DNA of 64,000 nucleotides from DYKG01 sp964596185 (GTDB taxonomy: Bacteria; Muiribacteriota; Ozemobacteria; Ozemobacterales; Ozemobacteraceae): positions 124,001 through 188,000 of the forward strand of contig CAZQUE010000001.1 of assembly GCA_964596185.1 (NCBI GenBank), written 5' to 3'. The position numbers were made by a program, and so were the translations under genes. Under the pieces are notes generated by a model. It worked only from the letters and a program-made list of their open reading frames with translations, searched no databases and had not been told where the DNA came from. This document shows, in pieces, positions 1-8,291 of the stretch. How positions within the stretch are numbered: the first letter of the stretch is position 1; each line of letters begins with the position of its first letter.

Positions 1-1988
1 GTTCCCGGATCGGCTTTGCCAATAATCAAAGCGCCTTTAACCAATTCATAGATCAGGTATGCGGGTGATTTGCCGATGTTGTCATATTCAAGGCAATAAA
101 CGATTCTTAGCTGTGATGACGCCTGGGAAAAATTTCCCGCAGGGGCCATGGCCAAACGATCTCGCAGCCAATAATGAAAAGTCTTTTGAAAATCTTTTTC
201 TCCGGAAGGACGGTCGACATATTCGGGGAAAAAGTCGTAACTGTCTGTTCTTACATTGGGTCTGGCTACGAAAGCACGCATGAATCGAACCATTTCATCC
301 GAAAAGTTATAAAAAGAATTAATGTAAAAATATTTAATGCGATATTGAGCACACAGAGAGTAGGCCTGCTCTTCAGTTTCAGCTGTGAAAACCCTGGCCA
401 TTTTTGCATAACCGCGCATGTTGTTGCTGCATAGAGTCGGCCGTTTTGCATAGTAATTTATGAGATTGCCGATGTGCCAGTAGCTGTAAACAGAGTATTC
501 TGGCTTTTGCCGATCCTGGTAACCGGCTGTGGAGGGGGTAAATCGATTAAGCCAATGTAAGGAATCCATCAAGGTGGATTTTGGATTTATACTGGATCTG
601 AAGAATAGCGGATAACAAATCAGGAAATGCAAAAGCATGAAAAATAACATCGTTAGTCCAGTTCGCAATGCCATTTTATAATATGTTTTTTCTGTTTTAA
701 ACATTTCTTTCAATCTTGTCCAGACGAAATAAAGGGCCACGCCATTCCAAAAGCCAATTGCAATGCCAAGCCAGCGAAAATACCTGATGGCAAAAATGCT
801 CATGAAAATGAAGATCAATGAAAAATCTCTTAAGGTCTTTCCGCCGCCAGAAAATAGTCCGCTCGGGTTAAACCTCTGCATCAGCGGAAAAAGAAAGAAA
901 ACTATACTGAATTTGAAAATTGCGTCGGCAAGATTCGATTCGGAAAGAATTACTCTGGAAAAATCAATGCCCGGACCCAGTTCAAAAATTGAACGCATCG
1001 CCATGTCAGAGACAAGAATGAAATTAATGCCGGCAATCAGTTGATTTCTTAGAAAAAAAGCAGAGATGATTATAGCGCAGAAAACCCCTGCGATCAGTTT
1101 CCAGAAACTTGACGGGGAAAACTTGTTTAAACTGGCTCTTCGCTGGTGCAAAGAGGCTAGAAGCTTGATGAAAATTGCTCCGGTGGCAATGGTTATTGGT
1201 TGTATGTAAGCAAGATCACCGACCTCGGCCGATGCCCGGCCGGTTAACAGCAGATAGATGCCAACGGAAATCGAAGAAAACAGCATCGAGACAAAACAAA
1301 ACTGTCCAAAATTTTCCAGATTCTGGCTCTTGCTTATAAAAAGGAAAAGTGTGTAAAGAGTTACGATAAAAAAGAACAGGGGTGTTCCTGCCCAGGTCAT
1401 CATGAAGAGTAAAGCTGCAAAAATCCCGGCTATCATCCATTTTTGCCGCTTTTCGTCTGTATAAAGGCATCCGGATATCAGCCAGGCCCAGATAAAAAAA
1501 TGATTTAAAAAATGATAGTCGATCTGGAGAAACTGCGCCAGCATGGTTGAAGTAAAACCAGGAATACATGCCAGGCTCACCAATAAAGTCAGGGGTTTAT
1601 TACGGGTTTTCCGCCAGACAAAAAAAGTGAAAATCAGACCGACCAGCCAGCAGAAAACCGGCGGCATCCAGCCAATCGTTCTGTCGATTGTCCAATGCTG
1701 ATTTGGAAAAAGAGACATCAGCAAAAGACTCGTTTCAACCAGAAGGTTCATGTGAAATGGCGGGTATTTCAGATCGACCTGATCCGGGAAACAACTATAA
1801 CTATCAGTTCGAACAATTTCGCCCTGAGCCATGCTCTGTTCATATTGACGCAGAAAAAAAGTTGAATCCGGATCGATGGTCAGATAATGACCGCTGGTCG
1901 AATAACGATAAATCATGTCCGAGAGGAAAAGAGTCAGCGAAACCAGCGATAACAAAGCCAGACAAATGAAAAGGTATTTCTTAGACAA
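1..1988 (-). CDS. STT3-like oligosaccharyltransferase, C-terminus cut by window edge
   Basis: Multi-spanning membrane protein that likely moves a lipid-linked glycan onto protein asparagines on the outer face of the inner membrane (STT3/PglB/AglB family). The frame is open from the start at 1988 to the window edge, about 662 codons, and I found no internal stop where I checked. It opens with a hydrophobic segment (residues 4-23), then an acidic motif D39-P-D41-S in the first outside loop, matching the metal-binding DxD region of STT3. A YPPFH motif follows, and a WWDYG-like stretch (YWHIGN, then NYYAKRPT). The start is TTG: AAAGG lies 8 nt upstream, and the nearest upstream ATG is out of frame. 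It is clearly a paralog of the two genes at 14090 and 16309. The glycan and target are unknown; the family call is firm. Confidence 0.85.
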   Translation of the reverse strand, partial: MSKKYLFICLALLSLVSLTLFLSDMIYRYSTSGHYLTIDPDSTFFLRQYEQSMAQGEIVRTDSYSCFPDQVDLKYPPFHMNLLVETSLLLMSLFPNQHWTIDRTIGWMPPVFCWLVGLIFTFFVWRKTRNKPLTLLVSLACIPGFTSTMLAQFLQIDYHFLNHFFIWAWLISGCLYTDEKRQKWMIAGIFAALLFMMTWAGTPLFFFIVTLYTLFLFISKSQNLENFGQFCFVSMLFSSISVGIYLLLTGRASAEVGDLAYIQPITIATGAIFIKLLASLHQRRASLNKFSPSSFWKLIAGVFCAIIISAFFLRNQLIAGINFILVSDMAMRSIFELGPGIDFSRVILSESNLADAIFKFSIVFFLFPLMQRFNPSGLFSGGGKTLRDFSLIFIFMSIFAIRYFRWLGIAIGFWNGVALYFVWTRLKEMFKTEKTYYKMALRTGLTMLFFMLLHFLICYPLFFRSSINPKSTLMDSLHWLNRFTPSTAGYQDRQKPEYSVYSYWHIGNLINYYAKRPTLCSNNMRGYAKMARVFTAETEEQAYSLCAQYRIKYFYINSFYNFSDEMVRFMRAFVARPNVRTDSYDFFPEYVDRPSGEKDFQKTFHYWLRDRLAMAPAGNFSQASSQLRIVYCLEYDNIGKSPAYLIYELVKGALIIGKADPG

Positions 1989-2027
1989 GCAGATGGCCTT
2001 TAAAAAAAGTATTCATCAGATCAATTC

Positions 2028-2056
2028 ATCGTAAGGGTTAGGGATTGTCTTGTCAA
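2028..2056 (-). promoter_or_regulatory. sigma-70-type promoter for the partial STT3-like gene
   Basis: On the minus strand TTGACA (2051-2056) is followed after 17 bases by TACGAT (2028-2033). This predicts a transcript start about 33 nt before the TTG start codon at 1988. The -35 box is perfect and the -10 box matches 4 of 6 consensus bases. Confidence 0.6.
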
Positions 2057-2122
2057 GCTGGACAATAAGCGATTTCTCGACTAAATTTCGCCTGTCTTCA
2101 TCGACAAAAAAATCCTGTTAAA

Positions 2123-2151
2123 TTGACATGGAATGCGGTACATGATAGTTT
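2123..2151 (+). promoter_or_regulatory. candidate sigma-70 promoter for the purine nucleoside phosphorylase run
   Basis: TTGACA at 2123-2128, a 17-base spacer, then TAGTTT at 2146-2151. The -35 is perfect; the -10 keeps only the most conserved T1, A2 and T6. It lies about 40 bp before the start codon at 2192 and is divergent from the promoter at 2028-2056. Confidence 0.45.
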
Positions 2152-2191
2152 GCAGCCTGATCAGAATCAAACTCAGATGCTAAGGTGAAAC

Positions 2192-3007
2192 ATGAAAGAA
2201 AAAATAGCGCAGGCCGCAAAATACATTTTGGATAAAATTCAAAAAAAGCCTTCGGTGGCTCTTGTTCTTGGCTCAGGACTCGGCAAATTTGCCGATGAAC
2301 TGAAAAATGCCGTTGCCATTCCCTATGAAGAAATTCCGCATTTTCCGATATCTACGGTGAAAGGGCATGCCGGGCGCCTGGTCATCGGCGAAGCCGGCGG
2401 AAAACAGGTAATTGCCATGCAGGGTCGCTTTCATTATTATGAAGGCTATTCAATGAAGGAAATAACTTTTCCCATGCGGGTTATGATGGCCGTCGGAGTC
2501 GAAGATCTTATCATCACCAATGCTTCTGGGGGATTGAACCGAAACTTCAAGGTTGGTGATCTGATGATCATGACCGACCACATGAATCACATGGGTGGCA
2601 ATCCGCTCATTGGCCCAAATGATGATGAAATGGGAACCAGATTCCCGCCGATGCAGGGCGTTTATACTCCCGAACTCGTTGAAGCGGCAATGCAGATTGG
2701 CCGTCAGATTGGAGCGCCAGTGCAACGGGGTGTTTACGTTGCAGTCAGTGGCCCGAATTATGAAACCGCTGCCGAGCTGCGAGCTTTTCGTATTCTCGGT
2801 GCCGACGCGGTCGGCATGTCAACTGTTCCTGAAGTTATCGTCGCAGTTCATGGCGGAATCAAAAGAATTCTCGGAATAAGCTGCATTACCGATATGGCTA
2901 CCGGTGAGGGGCATGAAGATGTCAATCATGAAGATGTCATTGCCGCCGCTGCAGCAGCCCAACCGTATTTCCTTGAAATCGTGCGAAAAATGCTGGAAAG
3001 GCTCTGA
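2192..3007 (+). CDS. punA: purine nucleoside phosphorylase, trimeric family
   Basis: Cytoplasmic purine-salvage enzyme that splits purine nucleosides with phosphate into free base and ribose-1-phosphate. Its 271 residues match the homotrimeric PNP/MTAP family. Visible motifs are the phosphate-loop GSGLG (27-31), GRFHYYEGY (78-86), NASGGLN (110-116), PNYET with base-binding Y190 and E191, and GMSTVPE (208-214). At the position of human PNP Asn243 there is Asp234 (ITDMATG), which could widen the substrate range to 6-aminopurines. The ATG at 2192 has AAGGTG 4 nt upstream. prfA starts 5 bp downstream, so the two are probably co-transcribed. The symbol follows the usual name for this family. Confidence 0.93.
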   Translation: MKEKIAQAAKYILDKIQKKPSVALVLGSGLGKFADELKNAVAIPYEEIPHFPISTVKGHAGRLVIGEAGGKQVIAMQGRFHYYEGYSMKEITFPMRVMMAVGVEDLIITNASGGLNRNFKVGDLMIMTDHMNHMGGNPLIGPNDDEMGTRFPPMQGVYTPELVEAAMQIGRQIGAPVQRGVYVAVSGPNYETAAELRAFRILGADAVGMSTVPEVIVAVHGGIKRILGISCITDMATGEGHEDVNHEDVIAAAAAAQPYFLEIVRKMLERL

Positions 3008-3012
3008 TATTC

Positions 3013-4086
3013 ATGCTCGAAAAGCTCGAGACCATTAAAGAGAATTTTCGCGAACTTACCGAAAAGCTTACTGATCCGGCAACCATTGCCAATCAGAGCG
3101 AATTTCAAAAGCTCGCGCGGCGCCGGGCCGAACTTGAGCCTGTAGTTCAGGCGTTTGAAGAATATCGACAGAAGCTTGACAGCCTCGAAGGTGCAAGGCA
3201 ATTGCTCGCTTCGGAAAATGATCCGGAAATGCGGGAAATGGCAGAAATGGAAATAGAAGAGCTAGAACCGCAAATAGAAAAGATGCAGGCTGATTTGAAA
3301 ATGCTGCTGATCCCCAAAGATGCCGATGACAGCAAGAATACCATCATCGAAGTCAGAGCCGGAACCGGGGGCGAAGAAGCGGCATTGTTCGCTGCCGATC
3401 TTTATCGCATGTATACAAGATATGCCGAGCGCCAGGGTTGGAAATGTGAACTGATGAGCATGAATGACACCGGAATTGGCGGAATAAAAGAAGTGGTTTT
3501 TGCGGTTCAGGGTAGCGGTGCTTATGGTCGTTTAAAATTTGAAAGCGGCGTTCATCGGGTTCAACGCGTTCCTGAAACCGAAGCCTCTGGTCGGGTGCAC
3601 ACTTCTGCCGCTACTGTTGCTGTGTTGCCTGAAGCCGAAGATGTCGACGTTCAGGTCGATGAATCAGAACTGCGCATCGATGTTTTTCGCTCTTCAGGCC
3701 CCGGTGGACAAAGCGTAAACACTACTGATTCGGCGGTTCGGGTGACGCATATTCCTACCGGCATAGTTATCAGCTGTCAGGATGAAAAAAGCCAGCACAA
3801 AAACAAGGCAAAAGCCTTGCGAATTCTCAAGGCCAGATTGTTCGACAATGCCAAAATGCAGCAGGAGCGCGATCGAGCTGAGAACCGCAAAAGTCAGGTC
3901 GGTAGTGGCGACCGCTCTGAGCGCATTCGTACCTACAACTTCCCGCAACAGCGTTTAACCGACCATCGTATTGGTCTGACCCTCTACCGTCTGACTGAGA
4001 TCGTTGAAGGCGACCTCGATGATGTGATCAACAGCCTTATCGAAGCTGACAATCTCAGAAAGCTGGCTGAACAGGAAGCCTGCTGA
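3013..4086 (+). CDS. prfA: peptide chain release factor 1
   Basis: Class I release factor that reads UAA and UAG stops on the ribosome and triggers peptide release. At 357 residues it is the normal length. The N-terminal PCRF region is followed by the anticodon-like P-E-T tripeptide in RVPETEASGR, the RF1 form rather than the RF2 SPF. The peptidyl-hydrolysis GGQ motif sits in SSGPGGQSVNTT. The conserved SQHKNKAKAL and GSGDRSERIRTYN segments are present. It is directly followed by prmC, which methylates the GGQ glutamine; the TGA stop abuts the prmC GTG start. This prfA-prmC pairing is common in bacteria. Confidence 0.97.
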   Translation: MLEKLETIKENFRELTEKLTDPATIANQSEFQKLARRRAELEPVVQAFEEYRQKLDSLEGARQLLASENDPEMREMAEMEIEELEPQIEKMQADLKMLLIPKDADDSKNTIIEVRAGTGGEEAALFAADLYRMYTRYAERQGWKCELMSMNDTGIGGIKEVVFAVQGSGAYGRLKFESGVHRVQRVPETEASGRVHTSAATVAVLPEAEDVDVQVDESELRIDVFRSSGPGGQSVNTTDSAVRVTHIPTGIVISCQDEKSQHKNKAKALRILKARLFDNAKMQQERDRAENRKSQVGSGDRSERIRTYNFPQQRLTDHRIGLTLYRLTEIVEGDLDDVINSLIEADNLRKLAEQEAC

Positions 4087-4956
4087 GTGCCCAGGCTGAA
4101 AGATCTCATCCAGAAAGCCCGCAGTCGATTGCAACAGGCTGGCATCGAGGATTTTGCACTGAATGCCGACCTGCTTCTCGCCAAACTGTTGCGCATAGAA
4201 CGCGGCAAGTTGCCTTTGCATTGGTTTGAAGACTGTCAGGCAGAAATCGCAGATGCCTTGATGAATTTAGTCGAGCGCCGCTGTTTGCATGAACCTTTGC
4301 AATACCTTCTTGAAGAATGGGCTTTTCTTGATTTTCAGGTGATTGTCAGACCCGGCGTGCTGATTCCCAGACCTGAGACAGAAGAGGTTTATCTGGCGTT
4401 GGCAGACATGATAAAAAAAGCACCTTTTAAAGATTTTTTCAGGTTTGCTGATGTCTGTACCGGCAGTGGCGTTCTCGGTCTGGCAATTGTCCGTCATTTT
4501 TCCGGAGCCACTGGTTTTCTGACCGACATTTCATCTGATGCGTTGGCGATTGCTGCTGAAAACATGAGTTTGCAGGCCGATTCTGTCCGAAAACGCCTTG
4601 AATTGATGCAGGCTGATTTACTTGCGCCATTCAGCCATGATAGCCTGGATGTGGTTGTTGCCAACCCACCCTACATTCCCGGCAATGAAATACCCGGTTT
4701 GATGCCTGAGGTTCGGGAATTTGAGCCTCACCTGGCCTTGGACGGGGGCAATGATGGGCTGGATTTCATCAGAAGATTGCTTGAGCAGGCTCAGTTATGT
4801 CTGAAAAACAATGGTTTACTCGCTTTTGAGCATGGCCATGGGCAACGAAAAGATATACTGGCTTTGTTAAAAAAATTTCCAGGCTTTGAAATCATTTTGA
4901 CCGGCGATGATTTAAGCTCAAATGAACGCTTTTTTATATTGAGAGAAAGAAAATGA
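4087..4956 (+). CDS. prmC: release factor glutamine N5-methyltransferase
   Basis: SAM-dependent enzyme that methylates the glutamine of the release factor GGQ motif. Its 289 residues show an N-terminal helical substrate-recognition domain (about 1-85), a Rossmann methyltransferase domain with the SAM motif CTGSGVLG, and the catalytic NPPY tetrad in VVANPPYIPG. The start is GTG at 4087, directly after the prfA TGA, which points to translational coupling. Its stop overlaps the next start in an ATGA arrangement. Confidence 0.95.
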   Translation: MPRLKDLIQKARSRLQQAGIEDFALNADLLLAKLLRIERGKLPLHWFEDCQAEIADALMNLVERRCLHEPLQYLLEEWAFLDFQVIVRPGVLIPRPETEEVYLALADMIKKAPFKDFFRFADVCTGSGVLGLAIVRHFSGATGFLTDISSDALAIAAENMSLQADSVRKRLELMQADLLAPFSHDSLDVVVANPPYIPGNEIPGLMPEVREFEPHLALDGGNDGLDFIRRLLEQAQLCLKNNGLLAFEHGHGQRKDILALLKKFPGFEIILTGDDLSSNERFFILRERK

Positions 4957-5561
4957 TCCGATCTACCCTAGACGAACTTCTCGAAGACTCAATTTTATTC
5001 GAACAATTTGTAAAAACTCTTGAAAAAGGTGATGTCGTTGTTCTGCCAACCGATACCCTCTATGGCTTTGCCGTTCATGCAGAATCCAGATCTGCGGTTG
5101 ACAAGGTCTATGAAATTAAGGACCGCGACAGTCGCAAGCCGTTGATTCTGTTTCTTGAAAGCAGTCAGGCTCTTGGTCGCATTGGCATTTCGCCCGATTC
5201 CAGTCAGCAAAAGATTATCGAAGAATTCTGGCCCGGTGCTTTAACCGCAATTTTTACCCGGCCAACCAGTTTTGCCCCTGAAGCATTTTCTTTTCCGACT
5301 TTGGGAATCCGTGTCCCCGGCCACTCGAGATTGCTCGAGCTTTTACAGCGCTTGCCGATGCCGCTTTTAACAACCAGCGCCAATCGTTCCGGAGCGCCTT
5401 CTGATACTGATCCTGAAAAAATTGCCGCCGAGTTTGCCAATGAGGTTGCCTGGCTGGTTGATGATGGTTTACTTGCCGAATCCCTGCCATCAACGGTTAT
5501 CGACATGTCCTCTCAGCCATTCCGCATATTGCGGGTTGGGGCAGTACTGCCAAAACTATAG
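4953..5561 (+). CDS. tsaC: threonylcarbamoyl-AMP synthase, Sua5/YciO/YrdC family
   Basis: Makes threonylcarbamoyl-AMP from threonine, bicarbonate and ATP for the universal t6A37 tRNA modification. The 202 residues are the short TsaC form, without the extra Sua5 C-terminal domain. Characteristic segments are VVVLPTDTLYGF near the N-terminus, RKPLILFL, FWPGALTAIF, LGIRVPGH and LLTTSANRSGAPS. Its ATG overlaps the prmC stop by 4 nt. Some YciO-type paralogs of this fold have other or unknown roles, so the exact subfamily is less certain than the family. Confidence 0.88.
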   Translation: MIRSTLDELLEDSILFEQFVKTLEKGDVVVLPTDTLYGFAVHAESRSAVDKVYEIKDRDSRKPLILFLESSQALGRIGISPDSSQQKIIEEFWPGALTAIFTRPTSFAPEAFSFPTLGIRVPGHSRLLELLQRLPMPLLTTSANRSGAPSDTDPEKIAAEFANEVAWLVDDGLLAESLPSTVIDMSSQPFRILRVGAVLPKL

Positions 5562-5563
5562 GT

Positions 5564-5590
5564 CAGCTTTTTCCGGGTAACTGCCGATAA
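5564..5590 (+). promoter_or_regulatory. sigma-28 (FliA)-type promoter before the chemoreceptor
   Basis: TCAGCTTT at 5564-5571, an 11-base spacer, then a perfect GCCGATAA at 5583-5590. The reference flagellar sigma-28 promoter is TAAAGTTT-N11-GCCGATAA. The spacing is exact, the -10 perfect, and the -35 matches 5 of 8. It lies in the 100-bp gap before the chemoreceptor at 5662. A TAGAAT at 5632-5637 could be a sigma-70 -10 but has no good -35. Confidence 0.65.
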
Positions 5591-5661
5591 AAATCAGGCA
5601 AGTTTAGCTGATAAATTTCAGCAGGCTGTGGTAGAATATCAAACCTGAGCATGTTCAAGCT

Positions 5662-7200
5662 ATGAAAAAGGTTCCATTACAATACAAGATTACTCTGTTA
5701 ATGCTGATATTAGCACTGACGCCAGTGCTTGGCGCCAATTTTATCTTTCATTTCTGCCGCAGCATTTTTACCAACCGATACGTTATCACCGGTACAAAAA
5801 ATACTGCGATGCAGCTTGATCTTATGGGCTCGACCCAGGATCTCGATGAATTAAAAAATCGACCGCTTGAAGAATTCCAGGATCCGGAAGCCGAGGTTCC
5901 GCTGACCGAAGAACAATTGATTGCCCGCAAGCAAAAGGCAATTGAAGAGGTGACCTTTTCCCTTGAAACCAAGGTCATGAGCGCAGCTATTCTCGACGAA
6001 TTCGTCGAAGGAAAAACCAAGGAACTCGATGCTCTTGATACAGCATTGATTCAACTCGAAGCCTATGCCCGTTATTTTTATATTGGTTCAATGGTTTTTA
6101 TTCCACTGGCCGTAATTGTTCTCTGGATCTTCATGAATCAGCTGTCTTTGCCCATCAAGGACGTAATTGAAAAACTCAAAAGCTTCCAAAATGAAGCCGG
6201 TGAGATTTCCCAATCGGATATGCTTGAGTGTGCCATTCAATTCGAGGGATTTCTGGCCACTGCCAAGACTATCCTGAATGAAACATATTCCATTTCTCAG
6301 GAGCTTAATCGCAAACTTGAGCCATTGACCAGCATGGTTGTTTTTTCCGATGAGAATGTGCGTATGTTTTTTACCAATGTTCAGGAGATTTCGCGCAGTT
6401 CGAATTATATTGCCAACACTCTCGAATCGACTACTTCGCACATTCAGGAAGTATCGGCTTCGGCTCAGACGATCGCTGACCGTTCTCATGAAGCGGCTAC
6501 CGATTCTGCTGAAGCAGCTGCCATTGCCGCAGAAGGGAAAAATGCGGTTAGCGAAACCATCGATACCATGGAATCGATCAAAGACGAGGTTCTTGGTCTC
6601 GAAGATGTTATCGAGAACCTTAATTCAGCTGGTAAGCAGATTGGTGAAATCGTCAACACCATTACCAATATCGCTTATCAGACAAACCTGCTTGCATTGA
6701 ATGCGGCCATCGAAGCGGCCCGTGCCGGAGAACACGGACAGGGTTTCACGGTCGTGGCCGGCGAAGTTAGAAAACTTGCTGAAGAATCCGGTGAAGCGGC
6801 TGAAGATATCGGTAAAAAAATCAAGGAAATGTTGCAGAAGACCGGTAAAGCAGTTGAAACGATCAATCGCGGTGCTGAAAAAGTTATCGACGGTGTTAAC
6901 ATCGCCAATGTTGCGGGTAATAACCTCGATAAAATCGTTACTTCGGTAATGAACGTCAATAAGATGATTCAAGACATCAGCGCAGCCAGTACCGAGCAGT
7001 CACAAAACATCGATTCACTTCGTGGCAGTATTGAAAGTATTTCCGGAGCTACAAAAATTACATCTGAAGGAACCAAGAGTGTTGCCGCTGCCGTAAAAGA
7101 ACAGCTTGCACATATTAGGCAGTATATGTCAGTCACCAAAGAGCTTTTAACCCTGGTGCAACTGATGAGTGACATGCTCGACAAATTCAATCTGCACTAA
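5662..7200 (+). CDS. methyl-accepting chemotaxis protein
   Basis: Inner-membrane chemoreceptor that signals through CheA/CheW. It has 512 residues: TM helix 1 (about 8-30), a short charged outside region (about 31-138) with no recognisable Cache or four-helix sensor motif, TM helix 2 (about 139-159), then a degenerate HAMP-like segment. A long coiled-coil signalling domain follows. The conserved hairpin tip lies at about 328-372 (EIVNTITNIAYQTNLLALNA, then EAARAGEHGQGF and AGEVRKLAEES). No C-terminal CheR-tethering pentapeptide is seen. A sigma-28-type promoter precedes it, fitting the flagellar/chemotaxis regulon. The signal it senses is unknown. Confidence 0.95.
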   Translation: MKKVPLQYKITLLMLILALTPVLGANFIFHFCRSIFTNRYVITGTKNTAMQLDLMGSTQDLDELKNRPLEEFQDPEAEVPLTEEQLIARKQKAIEEVTFSLETKVMSAAILDEFVEGKTKELDALDTALIQLEAYARYFYIGSMVFIPLAVIVLWIFMNQLSLPIKDVIEKLKSFQNEAGEISQSDMLECAIQFEGFLATAKTILNETYSISQELNRKLEPLTSMVVFSDENVRMFFTNVQEISRSSNYIANTLESTTSHIQEVSASAQTIADRSHEAATDSAEAAAIAAEGKNAVSETIDTMESIKDEVLGLEDVIENLNSAGKQIGEIVNTITNIAYQTNLLALNAAIEAARAGEHGQGFTVVAGEVRKLAEESGEAAEDIGKKIKEMLQKTGKAVETINRGAEKVIDGVNIANVAGNNLDKIVTSVMNVNKMIQDISAASTEQSQNIDSLRGSIESISGATKITSEGTKSVAAAVKEQLAHIRQYMSVTKELLTLVQLMSDMLDKFNLH

Positions 7201-7253
7201 ACCTTTCGATTCCAGTTCTATTTTGCCGATGTATTACCCGAGGTGGAAAATCA

Positions 7254-8291
7254 ATGTCCCACAATTCTCTTTTTTCTTATTCTTTTGACGAATTCAAACA
7301 GGTCGTGACCGATCTGGGATTGGCTCAATTCCGGGCTAAACAGATCTGGGAATGGGTCTTTAAAAAATTTGTTTTTTCTTTCGAAGAAATGAGCAATCTA
7401 TCCAAAAAAGATCGTGAGCTTTTGCAAAAGCAATTTCCACGAATTCTGCCGCCGGTAAAAAAAATGCAGAAGGCTCAGGATGGCACGGTTAAAATCGTTA
7501 TCGAACTTCATGATGGAAATCTGGTCGAAGCGGTCGCTATGCCTGATGAGGACTCATTGACCTTTTGTCTTTCAAGCCAGGTTGGATGCCCGATTGGTTG
7601 TATTTTCTGCCGTACCGGCAAAGACGGATTGGTTCGCAATCTGACTACCGAAGAGATTCTGTTGCAGGTAATGATGCTGATCAAAAAAATTGGCCGTAAA
7701 CCGACCAACATCGTATTTATGGGTATGGGTGAGCCTTTTCTGAATCGCAAACCACTATTTGCCGCAATAGATGCGTTAACCGATCAAACCGGTCTGGGCC
7801 TTGCAACCCGGCGAATTACCATTTCCACTTCAGGAATAACCATTGGCATCGATGCTCTGGCCAAAAGACCTGGTGAAGTGAATCTGGCAGTTTCGCTGCA
7901 TACTGTTGACGACCAGACGCGAACACGCCTTGTGCCCATAAACAAAAAATACCCTCTGGATAAGCTGCGCCAGTCGATTGCTAATTACTGTGATGTCACT
8001 GGTCGAAGGGTGACTTTCGAAATGGTTCTGCTTAAAGGAATCAATGATCAGGAAATAGATGCCTTCAATCTTGTTAATTTTTGCGAAGGCCTGATTTGCC
8101 ATATCAATATTGTCAGATTCAACAAATTTCCCGGTTGCTCGCTGGAGCCGGCCGGCGAAAATGAAGAGCGCGAATACCGAAAAATTCTGAAAAAAGCCGG
8201 TATTCCGGTAACTGTGAGAAAATCCCGTGGCGGCGACATTCTTGCTGCCTGTGGACAACTATCAGGAAGTGGAAATGAGCAAGAAAAGTAG
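7254..8291 (+). CDS. rlmN: dual-specificity 23S rRNA/tRNA adenine-C2 methyltransferase
   Basis: Radical-SAM enzyme that methylates C2 of A2503 in 23S rRNA and A37 in some tRNAs. The 345 residues carry the iron-sulfur motif Cx3Cx2C (C112, C116, C119 in CPIGCIFC), GMGEP, and the C-terminal AACGQL with C333, the cysteine that is methylated and then forms the substrate adduct. It has a good ribosome site, GAGGTGG, before the ATG. The absence of Cfr-type features and the preserved RlmN segments favour RlmN. Its 3' end overlaps the PASTA gene by 17 bp. Confidence 0.95.
   Translation: MSHNSLFSYSFDEFKQVVTDLGLAQFRAKQIWEWVFKKFVFSFEEMSNLSKKDRELLQKQFPRILPPVKKMQKAQDGTVKIVIELHDGNLVEAVAMPDEDSLTFCLSSQVGCPIGCIFCRTGKDGLVRNLTTEEILLQVMMLIKKIGRKPTNIVFMGMGEPFLNRKPLFAAIDALTDQTGLGLATRRITISTSGITIGIDALAKRPGEVNLAVSLHTVDDQTRTRLVPINKKYPLDKLRQSIANYCDVTGRRVTFEMVLLKGINDQEIDAFNLVNFCEGLICHINIVRFNKFPGCSLEPAGENEEREYRKILKKAGIPVTVRKSRGGDILAACGQLSGSGNEQEK

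Noticed and set aside
7222..7229. GCCGATGT before rlmN as a possible sigma-28 box
   Set aside because: Only 6 of 8 -10 matches and no TAAA at the right distance.
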